A stretch of 5,379 bases of DNA, from assembly GCA_026706425.1 (NCBI GenBank), contig JAPOYW010000217.1:1-5379 (forward strand). Direction: 5' to 3'. Shown here piece after piece: positions 1 through 5,379 of this stretch. The translations under genes were made by a program, and so were the position numbers. Under the pieces are notes generated by a model that had not been told where the DNA came from, did not search any database, and worked only from the letters and a program-made list of their open reading frames with translations. Origin of the DNA: Gammaproteobacteria bacterium (lineage in GTDB: Bacteria; Pseudomonadota; Gammaproteobacteria; Pseudomonadales; Azotimanducaceae). How positions within the stretch are numbered: the stretch's first letter is position 1; every line of letters starts with the position of its first letter.

Positions 1-503
1 CCCCGCTCTCCCCACATGGCGCGCCGGTCCCCAAGAAACTCGTCCACCACGCTTTCGCCGGGATTCTTGTAGGCCCGTGCCTCGTTCTGCATCCGTTGTA
101 TGGCGGCACCGCGGGCCACTAGACGAAGCTCGCCGTCCACCACCCGGGCGGTGACGTGGCCGTCCTCGCCGAGGAACATGGCTGCACGCATCGACTGGGG
201 AATCGCAACACGGCCGTCCGCTGACACTTTGAGCGACTGTGGGCCGACATGGCCGGGTTCCGACCCGACCGACATCTCGCGGGACTGGCCACGGGCATCG
301 AACGCGGCCTTCCAATGCTGGTATTGGGTGTTCGCCGTGTTCGGATTGCCATTCTCGGCGACAAACCGTTCAATGACATCTCGCCTCGCCGCGCGGCGTC
401 CGGTTTCCCGGGTGACCGCGTCGGCGATTTCCCACACGCGCCGCGTCCGGGTCCCCTCACCCGGCATTGGATAAAGGACTCCCGAATCCTTCGAGGTGTC
501 CAT
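1..503 (-). CDS. AbrB/MazE/VapB-like antitoxin with extra N-terminal domain (3' end outside window)
   Basis: Translating the minus strand from the ATG at 503-501 gives 167 codons open to the left edge. Residues about 88-131 look like a swapped-hairpin AbrB/MazE DNA-binding domain: the core ADGRVAIPQSMR (95-106) is followed by a strand-rich VVDGELRLVAR (121-131). Residues about 132-167 (AAIQRMQ, then SVVDEFLGDRRA) match the usual VapB C-terminal tail that binds the toxin, so only a few residues should be missing. Residues about 15-70 form a separate helical, basic domain (TRTRRVWEIADAVTRETG, then NPNTANTQYQHWK) that simple VapB proteins lack and that may be a second helix-turn-helix. A GGAG lies 7 bases upstream of the start; an in-frame ATG at 467 is a weaker alternative. 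By family knowledge it would repress its own operon and neutralise a toxin, often PIN-type, encoded next (outside the window). Antitoxin class is fairly secure; the toxin is inferred. Confidence 0.75.
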   Translation of the reverse strand, partial: MDTSKDSGVLYPMPGEGTRTRRVWEIADAVTRETGRRAARRDVIERFVAENGNPNTANTQYQHWKAAFDARGQSREMSVGSEPGHVGPQSLKVSADGRVAIPQSMRAAMFLGEDGHVTARVVDGELRLVARGAAIQRMQNEARAYKNPGESVVDEFLGDRRAMWGER

Positions 504-510
504 GGTCTGC

Positions 511-514
511 TCCG
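511..514 (-). promoter_or_regulatory. Ribosome binding site of the AbrB-like gene
   Basis: On the minus strand GGAG sits 7 bases before the ATG at 503-501. It supports that start over the in-frame ATG at 467. Confidence 0.6.
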
Positions 515-620
515 AAAGTGGCGAACAACGATAGATTAGCCTATTGCGCTTGCGGTACAGGAAAAGAGTTCTATTTCAGGTTCTAGATGAACAAACCGGC
601 GTGGCCCTTTCTTTACTCCA

Positions 621-644
621 CTCCAACCCCGGGTGTGGTTGGAG
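621..644. repeat. Perfect inverted repeat, candidate AbiEi operator 1
   Basis: Arms CTCCAACC (621-628) and GGTTGGAG (637-644) pair perfectly around an 8-base spacer. No T-tract follows and no gene ends nearby, so it is more likely a protein-binding dyad than a terminator. Its CAACC/GGTTG core recurs in the repeat at 669-693. Binding by AbiEi is inferred from the family, in which the antitoxin binds paired inverted repeats ahead of its own gene. Confidence 0.5.
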
Positions 645-668
645 CGGAAAACGTCACAGACTGCACTT

Positions 669-693
669 CAACCCACCTATAAAGGGTGGTTTG
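669..693. repeat. Imperfect inverted repeat around a TATAAA box, candidate AbiEi operator 2
   Basis: Arms CAACCCACC (669-677) and GGTGGTTTG (685-693) pair at 8 of 9 positions around the spacer TATAAAG. It lies 16 bases before the abiEi start codon. The shared CAACC half-site links it to the repeat at 621-644, with centres about 48 bases apart. A protein bound here would cover the probable -10 box. Confidence 0.5.
678..683 (+). promoter_or_regulatory. Possible -10 box of the abiE operon
   Basis: TATAAA lies 25 bases before the abiEi ATG, which would give a leader of about 20 bases. No good -35 hexamer is seen 16-18 bases upstream (the sequence around 654-661 is unlike TTGACA), so this rests on position and on the surrounding dyad. 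Confidence 0.3.
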
Positions 694-708
694 CGTTAAG
701 ATGCAGCC

Positions 709-1275
709 ATGAAATCCGCGCAATTCCGTATGGCGCTGGATGCGATGTGCAGCGCCACGGCCCGATCAGTCTTCACCAAAGGCGAAGTCGCCGGTGCGCT
801 GCTGCCGGACGACTCGCCAAGAGCAATCGAAAAGACGCTCGCCGCGGCGGTGCGCGACAAGCTGCTGGTCCATGTGTGCCGGGGGCTTTACGCCTACCGG
901 TACGCGCGCCACGCAGGCGCGATCCGAGAGGAGATAGTCCTGCGGCTTCGCCCTCGTTCGTTCAGCTACGTCAGCCTGGAAACGGCCTTGTCGACATGGG
1001 GCGTGATTGACCAAGAGCCGCTCGGCGCCATCACGGTCATGTCCACCGGCAGGAGCGGGAGGATAGAAACTCCGTACGGTCTGATACTGATCACCCACAC
1101 CGCCCGATCGGTGGCGAATTTGATGGACGAGGTCGTCATGCCGAGCCCTCCCGAAGACTGGCTGCCCTGTGCGAAGCCGCGCCTTGCCGCCCGAGACTTG
1201 ATGCGGGTAGGCCGAAACACCGACCTGATCGAATGGGACGAGATTCCCAATGCGGAAAGGGAGATCCATGCATGA
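709..1275 (+). CDS. abiEi: Type IV toxin-antitoxin system antitoxin, AbiEi family
   Basis: This 188-residue protein is the antitoxin/repressor partner of the AbiEii toxin encoded next. Residues 1-65 form a winged-helix type DNA-binding domain: a helix around VFTKGEVAGALL (21-32), a recognition-type helix around SPRAIEKTLAAAVRDKLL (36-53), and a wing ending CRGLYAY (57-63). Residues about 70-150 carry the typical AbiEi core: LRPRSFSYVSLETALSTWGVI (80-100), VMSTGRSGRIETPYG (110-124), then ITHTAR (128-133). In characterised AbiE systems the antitoxin does not bind the toxin tightly but counteracts its effect, and it represses the operon through upstream inverted repeats; two candidates lie at 621-693. 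The ATG at 709 is preceded only by a weak AAGA at 698-701. The stop codon overlaps the next start as ATGA, indicating a translationally coupled bicistron. Family assignment is from motif recognition; activity is inferred. Confidence 0.88.
   Translation: MKSAQFRMALDAMCSATARSVFTKGEVAGALLPDDSPRAIEKTLAAAVRDKLLVHVCRGLYAYRYARHAGAIREEIVLRLRPRSFSYVSLETALSTWGVIDQEPLGAITVMSTGRSGRIETPYGLILITHTARSVANLMDEVVMPSPPEDWLPCAKPRLAARDLMRVGRNTDLIEWDEIPNAEREIHA
1260..1263 (+). promoter_or_regulatory. Strong ribosome binding site of abiEii, inside the end of abiEi
   Basis: GGAG within the purine run GGAAAGGGAG (1254-1263) sits 8 bases before the ATG at 1272. It fixes the toxin start at 1272 rather than at the earlier in-frame ATG at 1233, and it is clearly stronger than the site before the antitoxin gene. 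Confidence 0.7.
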
Positions 1276-2174
1276 GCTTCACGCTCGGAGACTGGTCCAA
1301 CGCGATTGTTGCCGCCGCGCCGGGCCTCGGTCATGCGAAACGGGCATTGGAAAGCGAACTGCTGTCGATGGCGGTGTTCGACGTGATCCATAGGTTCGCC
1401 TTGCTGCCCGACGACGCCGTGTTCATCGGCGGCACGGCCCTCAGGTTGTGCCACGGCAGCCCGCGGTTCAGCGAGGACTTGGACTTCCACACGCCGCGAT
1501 TTGCGCCTCGCACACTCGACCGAGGGACCTTGGCAGTGGAAACGGAGAAGCTGACCGGGTGCAGGATCTCCGTCAGCACTCCTATGGGGAGTGGGTCGAC
1601 ATTGGCGCGTGTCAGCGCGGAGGTTCCCGGGCGGGACCGCAGCCAACGCCGTCCGAGAATGAAAATCGACTTGGGCGAAGGCATGCAGTTCGATGCCCGC
1701 CCGGAAATCATCACGCTCAGGATGGCTGGCGGTTTGGTGCCGGGCATGGGCGATGTCGGCGATGCGTTTTCGTTCAGAACCTCGAGCAAAGAGGAGTTAT
1801 TCGCGGACAAGCACATGGCTTTGGTCGGGCGACGGCGGCGCATCAAGCACCGCGACTTGTTCGACATTCTGTGGCTCCGTCAACGCGGCGTGGACTTCAG
1901 ACCCGACATCGTGGCCGCGAAGGTGGCGAAGGAAGACAAAAGCCAGTTCGCCGCCATCCTGAGGCAACGGGCGAAGGCGGGCAGGGACGCCATTTCGAAT
2001 GGTTCCTACCAAGCCGAGATGGAGCATTTCCTGCCAAGTGATTCGAGCTGGCTGCTTACCGAACCCAGGAGGCGCGAGGGAATGGCGGGCGGCTTCGAGA
2101 CGCTTGTTCTGGACCACGCGAAACTAGTGGACAAGGAACTGTCCCGAATCGTCACCGGACCGCTGTCCGCGTGA
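1272..2174 (+). CDS. abiEii: AbiEii/AbiGii-family nucleotidyltransferase toxin
   Basis: The 300-residue product belongs to the AbiEii/AbiGii nucleotidyltransferase toxins, which act in the cytoplasm; the family is linked to growth arrest and abortive phage infection. The DNA polymerase beta-like core is complete. Motif I is FIGGTALRLCHG (51-62) followed by SEDLDF (67-72), giving metal ligands D69 and D71. A strand MKIDLG (130-135) supplies the likely third carboxylate, D133. Next come KEELFADKHMAL (173-184) and RIKHRDLFDILWL (190-202), the conserved Lys/Asp segments typical of the family. The C-terminal 90 or so residues are helical and less conserved. The start at 1272 is chosen because it overlaps the antitoxin stop (ATGA) and has a GGAG 8 bases upstream. 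No active-site residue appears lost, so the toxin looks functional. The last 23 bases overlap the convergent ABC transporter frame. The nucleotide donor and RNA target cannot be read from the sequence. Confidence 0.9.
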   Translation: MSFTLGDWSNAIVAAAPGLGHAKRALESELLSMAVFDVIHRFALLPDDAVFIGGTALRLCHGSPRFSEDLDFHTPRFAPRTLDRGTLAVETEKLTGCRISVSTPMGSGSTLARVSAEVPGRDRSQRRPRMKIDLGEGMQFDARPEIITLRMAGGLVPGMGDVGDAFSFRTSSKEELFADKHMALVGRRRRIKHRDLFDILWLRQRGVDFRPDIVAAKVAKEDKSQFAAILRQRAKAGRDAISNGSYQAEMEHFLPSDSSWLLTEPRRREGMAGGFETLVLDHAKLVDKELSRIVTGPLSA

Positions 2175-2212
2175 AACAAAGCCCCGCAACCCGTTGATTC
2201 GCATCGCCCCGC

Positions 2213-2244
2213 GGGCGCGATCCTAACGCGCCCGAAAGGGCGCG
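2213..2244. repeat. Three-armed GC palindrome at the convergent junction
   Basis: Three 7-base arms follow one another: GGGCGCG (2213-2219), CGCGCCC (2227-2233) and GGGCGCG (2238-2244). The middle arm can pair perfectly with either neighbour, giving a hairpin with a 7-base loop or one with a GAAA tetraloop. It follows the abiEii stop by 38 bases and could act as a bidirectional transcription or RNA-stability barrier between the converging genes. No T-tract follows on either strand, so it is not a classical intrinsic terminator. It lies inside the extended C-terminal tail of the ABC reading frame. Confidence 0.5.
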
Positions 2245-2871
2245 CCGTCGCCCGTACCGGGCTGCTTGCGTTGTGTACATGCGTGCGTATTTGCCGCCGA
2301 GGGCGACGAGTTCCTCGTGCGAACCGCTTTCCGCCACGCGACCGTCTTCCAGCACGACGATCGTATCCGCCATTCGGACGGTGGAGAACCGGTGCGAGAT
2401 GAACACCACCGTCCGGTTCTCGCTTAGGGCGGCGAAGCGTTCGTACAGTTCCTGCTCCTTCAGCGCATCGAGTGCGGCCGTCGGTTCGTCGAGGATCAGG
2501 ATCTCCGCGTTCGACATCAGTGCTCTGGCGATGGCGAGGAACTGCCACTCGCCGCCGGATAGGTCCACGCCCTCGTCGTAGGTCTTGCCCAGCATCGTGT
2601 CGTAGCCTTGGGGCAGGGCGGCGACTGTATCGTGCGCCCCGGTACGGCGCGCGGTCGCTTCGATCCGTTCGCGGTCGCCGACGGCCGGGATGTCGCCGAA
2701 GCCGATGTTGTCCGCGACGGAGAACTCGTAGCGGACGAAGTCCTGGAATACGACGCTGACCGCCCCGCGTACCTCGTCTAGGTCGTAGTCGCGCAGGTCC
2801 GTTCCGTCCAACAGCACGGCACCGGCCGTGGGGTCGTAGAGTCTGGACAGGAGCTTGACGATGGTGGTCTT

Positions 2872-2879
2872 TCCGGGCC
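2872..2879 (-). other. Frameshift site 2 in the ABC gene (inside Walker A)
   Basis: The minus strand reads GAA AAC GGC CCG GAA AGA, giving GENG then nonsense. Adding one base to the CCC run yields GENG-P-GKTT (a GCC codon would give GENG-A-GKTT), the Walker A loop. The downstream frame then continues to 2152 with all remaining ATPase motifs. Confidence 0.85.
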
Positions 2880-3197
2880 GTTTTCGCCGACGATGGCGAC
2901 CTTCGCCCCGACGGGAATGGCGAAGGACAGTCCCTCGAGCACGGCCCGCTCGGACCCCGGATAGGTGAAGCCCACGTCCCGAAGCTCCAGACCCCGGGCG
3001 AACGGCTTGGGTACGGGGCGAGCGGATTGCGCGGTGGTAAGGGTTCCCGCCACGGACTGCGGGTCGAGGTCGATGAACTGGAAGTACCGAGACGCCATGA
3101 GAACGCCTTCGAACACCTGACCGATCGAGTTCACCAGCCCCTCGAGTTGGCTGCGGCACTGCATGGAGGCGGTGAACACGAGGGTGAGGTCGCCGAG

Positions 3198-3208
3198 GGA
3201 AATCCGGG
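3198..3208 (-). other. Frameshift site 1 in the ABC gene (permease domain)
   Basis: Upstream, the frame reads to VVQAVVPG (residue 295). Downstream homology resumes as ISLGDLTLVFTASMQ one frame over. One extra base, for example a third G in the GG before ATTTCC on the minus strand, restores continuity. Without it translation stops at 3131. Confidence 0.8.
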
Positions 3209-4113
3209 AACGACGGCCTGTACGACCGCGAACACCCAGATGACGCCGGTGCGCACCAGCGACAGCGCACTTAGGCAGACGTCGACGCCGAGGATCCGGC
3301 GTTCCCGGGTCCAGAAGGTGTTCACCTGAGTCCTGGCAAGGTCGAGGAAGGCGCCGACGAGGTGACGGGCGAGCCCGAATACGCGTACTTCGGCGGCGGA
3401 TTGGCGACTCGTGAGCAGGTCGTGGAGGTACTCCTGAAGGCGGCTGTTGCGCGCCATCTCATCGAAGTACTCGCTCCGCCGCCTGGCGAAGTGCCCTTGC
3501 ATCAAGAGGCTCGGCAGCGCCGTCGACAGCAGCACGGCGATGGCGACCGGGTGCAGCGCCGACAAGAGGCCCAGCATCGCAACCAGGGAGATGCCCTGTT
3601 GCAGCAGGCTCAACGACTGGTTCGCGACCAAGTGCACGTACCAGCGGTGGTTCACCGCTTGGTGAAGATGGTCGTAGAACCGTGGCGTCTCGAAGAAGGC
3701 GATATCAAGCGTCGCGGACTTCTCGAGCAGTTTCACGGACTCCAGGACCTCGGTCTTCTGCTGGAGCAGGCGGCGCACGATCACGTCCACGGAGGACAGG
3801 CCGGCGTTGATCATCCAGATTGCGAACACCGCGGCGAGCGGAACCGATAGCGCGAGCCAGCCGGAACCCGTCGTCGCGGCCTCGACGACCCCGTCGACGA
3901 TCACCTTCATGGAGAGCCAGGCCAGGGCCGCCGGTGCGAATGCGTTGAACAGCAGGATGCATGCCAGCGTGACGAACAGCGCCGGCGACACCTCCCAGAG
4001 AAACGCGAACACCCGTGGAACGACGGCGATGCTCTGCCGCCAAGCGCTCTTGAAGTCCTCGACGCTGCGTGCCGCCGCCGTGGCCATGTCTCTCGGTGAC
4101 CTGAGTTGGCGGG

Positions 4114-5052
4114 CTATCCGCCGAAGGCTTGGATCAGCGCGCGGATGTAGCCGAACGTATAGGCCTCTTCGATGCGTCCGTCCCCGGGCACGTGATCGGG
4201 AACCACGATACCGTTGAAGCCGACGTCGCTTAGAGCGCGCACGACCTCCACGAGGTTCACGTAGCCGTTGTCCGGAAAGGTCTCGTGGAAGCTCGGCAGC
4301 GGGCTCGACGTGTTGCGGAAGTGCACCTGGTGGATGTGGCCGCTGGCGCCGAACTCGCGGATGGCCGCCGGGATGTCTTCGCCTTTGCCGTCTGGTCCCA
4401 TCATCTCCGACCAGGTGCCGACGCAGAACAGGATGCCCGCATGGGTGTCGCCGCCGGCGATGTCGATGGCTTCTCGGAACGCGCCCGTGCTGCGGAAGAT
4501 GCGCGCCACGCCCTGGTGGTTGACGGGCGGGTCGTTGGGGTGCAGTTGCAGGCTGACGCCGGACGTCTTGGCAACCGGGAGGACGCGCTCGATGAAATAG
4601 GCGTAGTTGTCCCACATTGCGTGGTCGTCGTAGGTCCCCGAATAGGCGTTTGGCAGTGCTTGGGCATCGCCGTCGCGGTACTCGCGGGTGAGAGCCCCAC
4701 GGGACGTGGTGGTCCCGGTCTGATAGGCCCCGCCGGTATGCCAGGCGTAGGTCGTGTAGGCGATGCCGAGGCGCCCGAGGTCGGTGACGAATTCGGTGAA
4801 GCGGTCGATCACGGCATCCCGGTCGGGGAGCCCGAGCGTGAAAGCGGGTGCCGAGTAGAGGTCGTCGAGCATGATCTCGTGCAACTCGAAACCCGCGCCG
4901 TTCACGCGGTCGCGGATAGCTCTCAGGGTGTCGAAGGTGGCGTCCTGGCTCCCAAGCCGAACCTCCATGGTCTCGACGCCCATTGTCTTGAGGTAGGCGA
5001 ACCGGTTCGCGTTGAGGTCCTCGGGACGCTGGTGGCTGACGCCGAGTTTCAT
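4114..5052 (-). CDS. UxuA/mannonate dehydratase-like TIM-barrel enzyme
   Basis: This 312-residue cytoplasmic protein belongs to the xylose isomerase-like TIM-barrel superfamily and most resembles D-mannonate dehydratase (UxuA), which makes 2-keto-3-deoxygluconate from mannonate in hexuronate breakdown. Supporting motifs are LQLHPNDPP (168-176), GILFCVGTWSE (206-216), HQVHFRNT (241-248), FHETFPDNGYVNL (255-267) and VVPDHVPG (283-290). H171, C210, H244 and D286 match the expected His, Cys, His, Asp metal-binding pattern. The ATG at 5052 overlaps the upstream TGA by 4 bases (ATGA), implying coupled translation with the HEAT-repeat gene. It is clearly shorter than E. coli UxuA, which is about 390 residues, so it is a compact relative and the true substrate may be another sugar acid. 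No kinase, aldolase or oxidoreductase of the hexuronate pathway is present in the window. Confidence 0.78.
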   Translation of the reverse strand: MKLGVSHQRPEDLNANRFAYLKTMGVETMEVRLGSQDATFDTLRAIRDRVNGAGFELHEIMLDDLYSAPAFTLGLPDRDAVIDRFTEFVTDLGRLGIAYTTYAWHTGGAYQTGTTTSRGALTREYRDGDAQALPNAYSGTYDDHAMWDNYAYFIERVLPVAKTSGVSLQLHPNDPPVNHQGVARIFRSTGAFREAIDIAGGDTHAGILFCVGTWSEMMGPDGKGEDIPAAIREFGASGHIHQVHFRNTSSPLPSFHETFPDNGYVNLVEVVRALSDVGFNGIVVPDHVPGDGRIEEAYTFGYIRALIQAFGG

Positions 5053-5379
5053 AGCATCGTGACGGCCTTGACGACGCCCTTGGGCGCCGGTGCACCCGTG
5101 GGCGTGTCACCCGATTTGGGCATGGGATCCCACCGGGCCGCCGACAGGTAGCGCAGGGCGACGTCCCTAGCAGCGGCTGAATCCAGGCGCTGCAGCGCCT
5201 CAATGGACCAGCCGCGAACATGGTGATGCCAGTAATAGAGATTCTCGGCCAGCGCCGGAACGAGTTGGTCGCCACCGCCGATCTCGGGAGCGAGGCGGGC
5301 AGTGGCGAGGGCGGCGTTGCGGCGTACCAAGGCGTCTTCGTCGGCCAAGGGTCCGGCCAAGACCGTGGCATCGAAGTGA
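5049..5379 (-). CDS. HEAT-repeat protein, C-terminal fragment (5' end outside window)
   Basis: The minus-strand frame is open from the right edge and gives 109 residues before the TGA at 5051-5049. Residues 5-30 (VLAGPLADEDALVRRNAALATARL) and about 40-75 (LVPALAENLYYWHHH, then VRGWSIEALQRL, then AARDVALRYLSA) show paired amphipathic helices with the D/N-xxVRxxAAxALxxL periodicity of HEAT or PBS-lyase repeats. A Pro/Gly/Lys-rich tail follows. Such repeats form protein-binding scaffolds; any domain further upstream cannot be seen, so no specific role can be given. The stop codon overlaps the UxuA-like start, placing it in the same operon. No start codon is assigned because the true one lies beyond the window. 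Confidence 0.7.
   Translation of the reverse strand, partial: HFDATVLAGPLADEDALVRRNAALATARLAPEIGGGDQLVPALAENLYYWHHHVRGWSIEALQRLDSAAARDVALRYLSAARWDPMPKSGDTPTGAPAPKGVVKAVTML

Larger units (their letters stand above)
504..708. promoter_or_regulatory. Divergent intergenic region between two antitoxin genes
   Basis: These 205 bases separate the minus-strand AbrB-like gene from the plus-strand abiE operon and must carry both promoters. The stretch is visibly richer in A and T than the genes around it. It contains two inverted repeats (621-644 and 669-693, listed separately), a directly repeated GTTCTA (568-573 and 580-585), and a short GTTC/GAAC dyad (580-592). No convincing consensus promoter is visible on the minus strand; TAATCT at about 536-541 is a possible -10 box without a recognisable -35. 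A short reading frame from 633 runs through this region into abiEi in another frame and is not credible. Confidence 0.6.
2152..4087 (-). pseudogene. Exporter-type ABC transporter (permease-ATPase fusion), interrupted by two 1-base frameshifts
   Basis: Reading from the ATG at 4087 and restoring one base near 3203 and one near 2876 gives a 645-residue ABC half-transporter that would work as a dimer in the inner membrane. The permease (about 30-310) has hydrophobic segments near 36-58, 77-100, 154-190 and 265-290, and a typical cytoplasmic stretch SRLQEYLHDLL, then EVRVFGL. A short interdomain region follows, then a complete ATPase: Walker A GENG-x-GKTT (401-409), Q-loop VVFQD (446-450), signature LSGGEWQ (510-516), Walker B ILILDE ending D534-E535, and H-loop ISHRF with H566. 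Normal homology ends near residue 613; a 32-residue basic tail follows, overlapping abiEii. The substrate is unknown; exporters of this type carry lipids, peptides or drugs. The gene starts 26 bases after the UxuA-like gene in the same direction. It may be intact in the cell if the two indels are sequencing errors. Confidence 0.85.

Noticed and set aside
119..460. 113-codon minus-strand frame within the AbrB-like gene
   Set aside because: Arg/Ser/Pro-rich shadow; the frame starting at 503 has recognisable AbrB/VapB motifs and a ribosome binding site.
633..1010. 125-codon plus-strand frame starting in the intergenic region
   Set aside because: It overlaps abiEi in another frame, has no domain signature, and its start lies inside the inverted repeat at 621-644.
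2227..2244. Classical intrinsic terminator for abiEii
   Set aside because: The hairpin is perfect but followed by CCGTCG on the plus strand and TTAGGA on the minus strand, with no T-tract; kept only as a repeat.
2872..3208. Programmed ribosomal frameshifting in the ABC gene
   Set aside because: Neither site has an X XXY YYZ slippery heptamer in the zero frame, two such events in one ABC gene would be unprecedented to my knowledge, and one lies in the Walker A codons.
4285..5151. 288-codon plus-strand open frame opposite the UxuA-like gene
   Set aside because: Antisense shadow in GC-rich DNA; the opposite strand carries clear family motifs, and this frame shows none.
4088..5371. Upstream part of a 746-codon minus-strand open frame that continues into the ABC permease
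   Set aside because: Before the ATG at 4087 the translation is Arg/Pro-rich shadow of the HEAT and UxuA-like genes read in another frame; the real ABC start is at 4087.
1..5379. CRISPR array, tRNA, rRNA, insertion sequence or transposon ends
   Set aside because: No regularly spaced repeats, cloverleaf-like segments, transposase motifs or terminal inverted repeats were seen on either strand by eye.

Overview
The window is GC-rich bacterial DNA with tightly packed, overlapping genes. Nothing in it fixes the taxon: there is no rRNA, tRNA or marker gene. It divides into a toxin-antitoxin (defence-type) half on the left and a metabolic/transport operon on the right, which meet tail to tail near 2150-2250.

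Left half. At 1-503 (minus strand, running off the left edge) is most of an antitoxin-type regulator. It has an AbrB/MazE/VapB-like fold with an extra N-terminal helical domain. Its toxin, if present, lies outside the window. A 205-bp divergent intergenic region (504-708) separates it from a plus-strand pair, 709-1275 and 1272-2174. These two encode a type IV toxin-antitoxin system: AbiEi (winged-helix antitoxin/repressor) and AbiEii (nucleotidyltransferase toxin), joined by a 4-base ATGA overlap. The intergenic region holds two inverted repeats with related CAACC/GGTTG cores, the second around a TATAAA box. This resembles the paired operators through which AbiEi proteins autoregulate.

Right half, all minus strand, transcribed right to left. 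The 3' end of a HEAT-repeat protein (5049-5379, partial) overlaps by 4 bases the start of a UxuA/mannonate dehydratase-like TIM-barrel enzyme (4114-5052). After 26 bases comes a full-length exporter-type ABC half-transporter (2152-4087). The transporter reads through only if two missing bases are restored, near 3203 and near 2876; the second falls inside the Walker A loop. All catalytic motifs are otherwise intact, so sequencing error and recent decay are both possible.

The two halves converge. The last 23 bases of abiEii overlap the 3' end of the ABC reading frame, and a three-armed GC-rich palindrome (2213-2244) lies at the junction. The most interesting points are the back-to-back antitoxin genes sharing one regulatory region with paired operators, the ABC gene broken twice but otherwise perfect, and the unusual HEAT / UxuA-like / ABC exporter operon.
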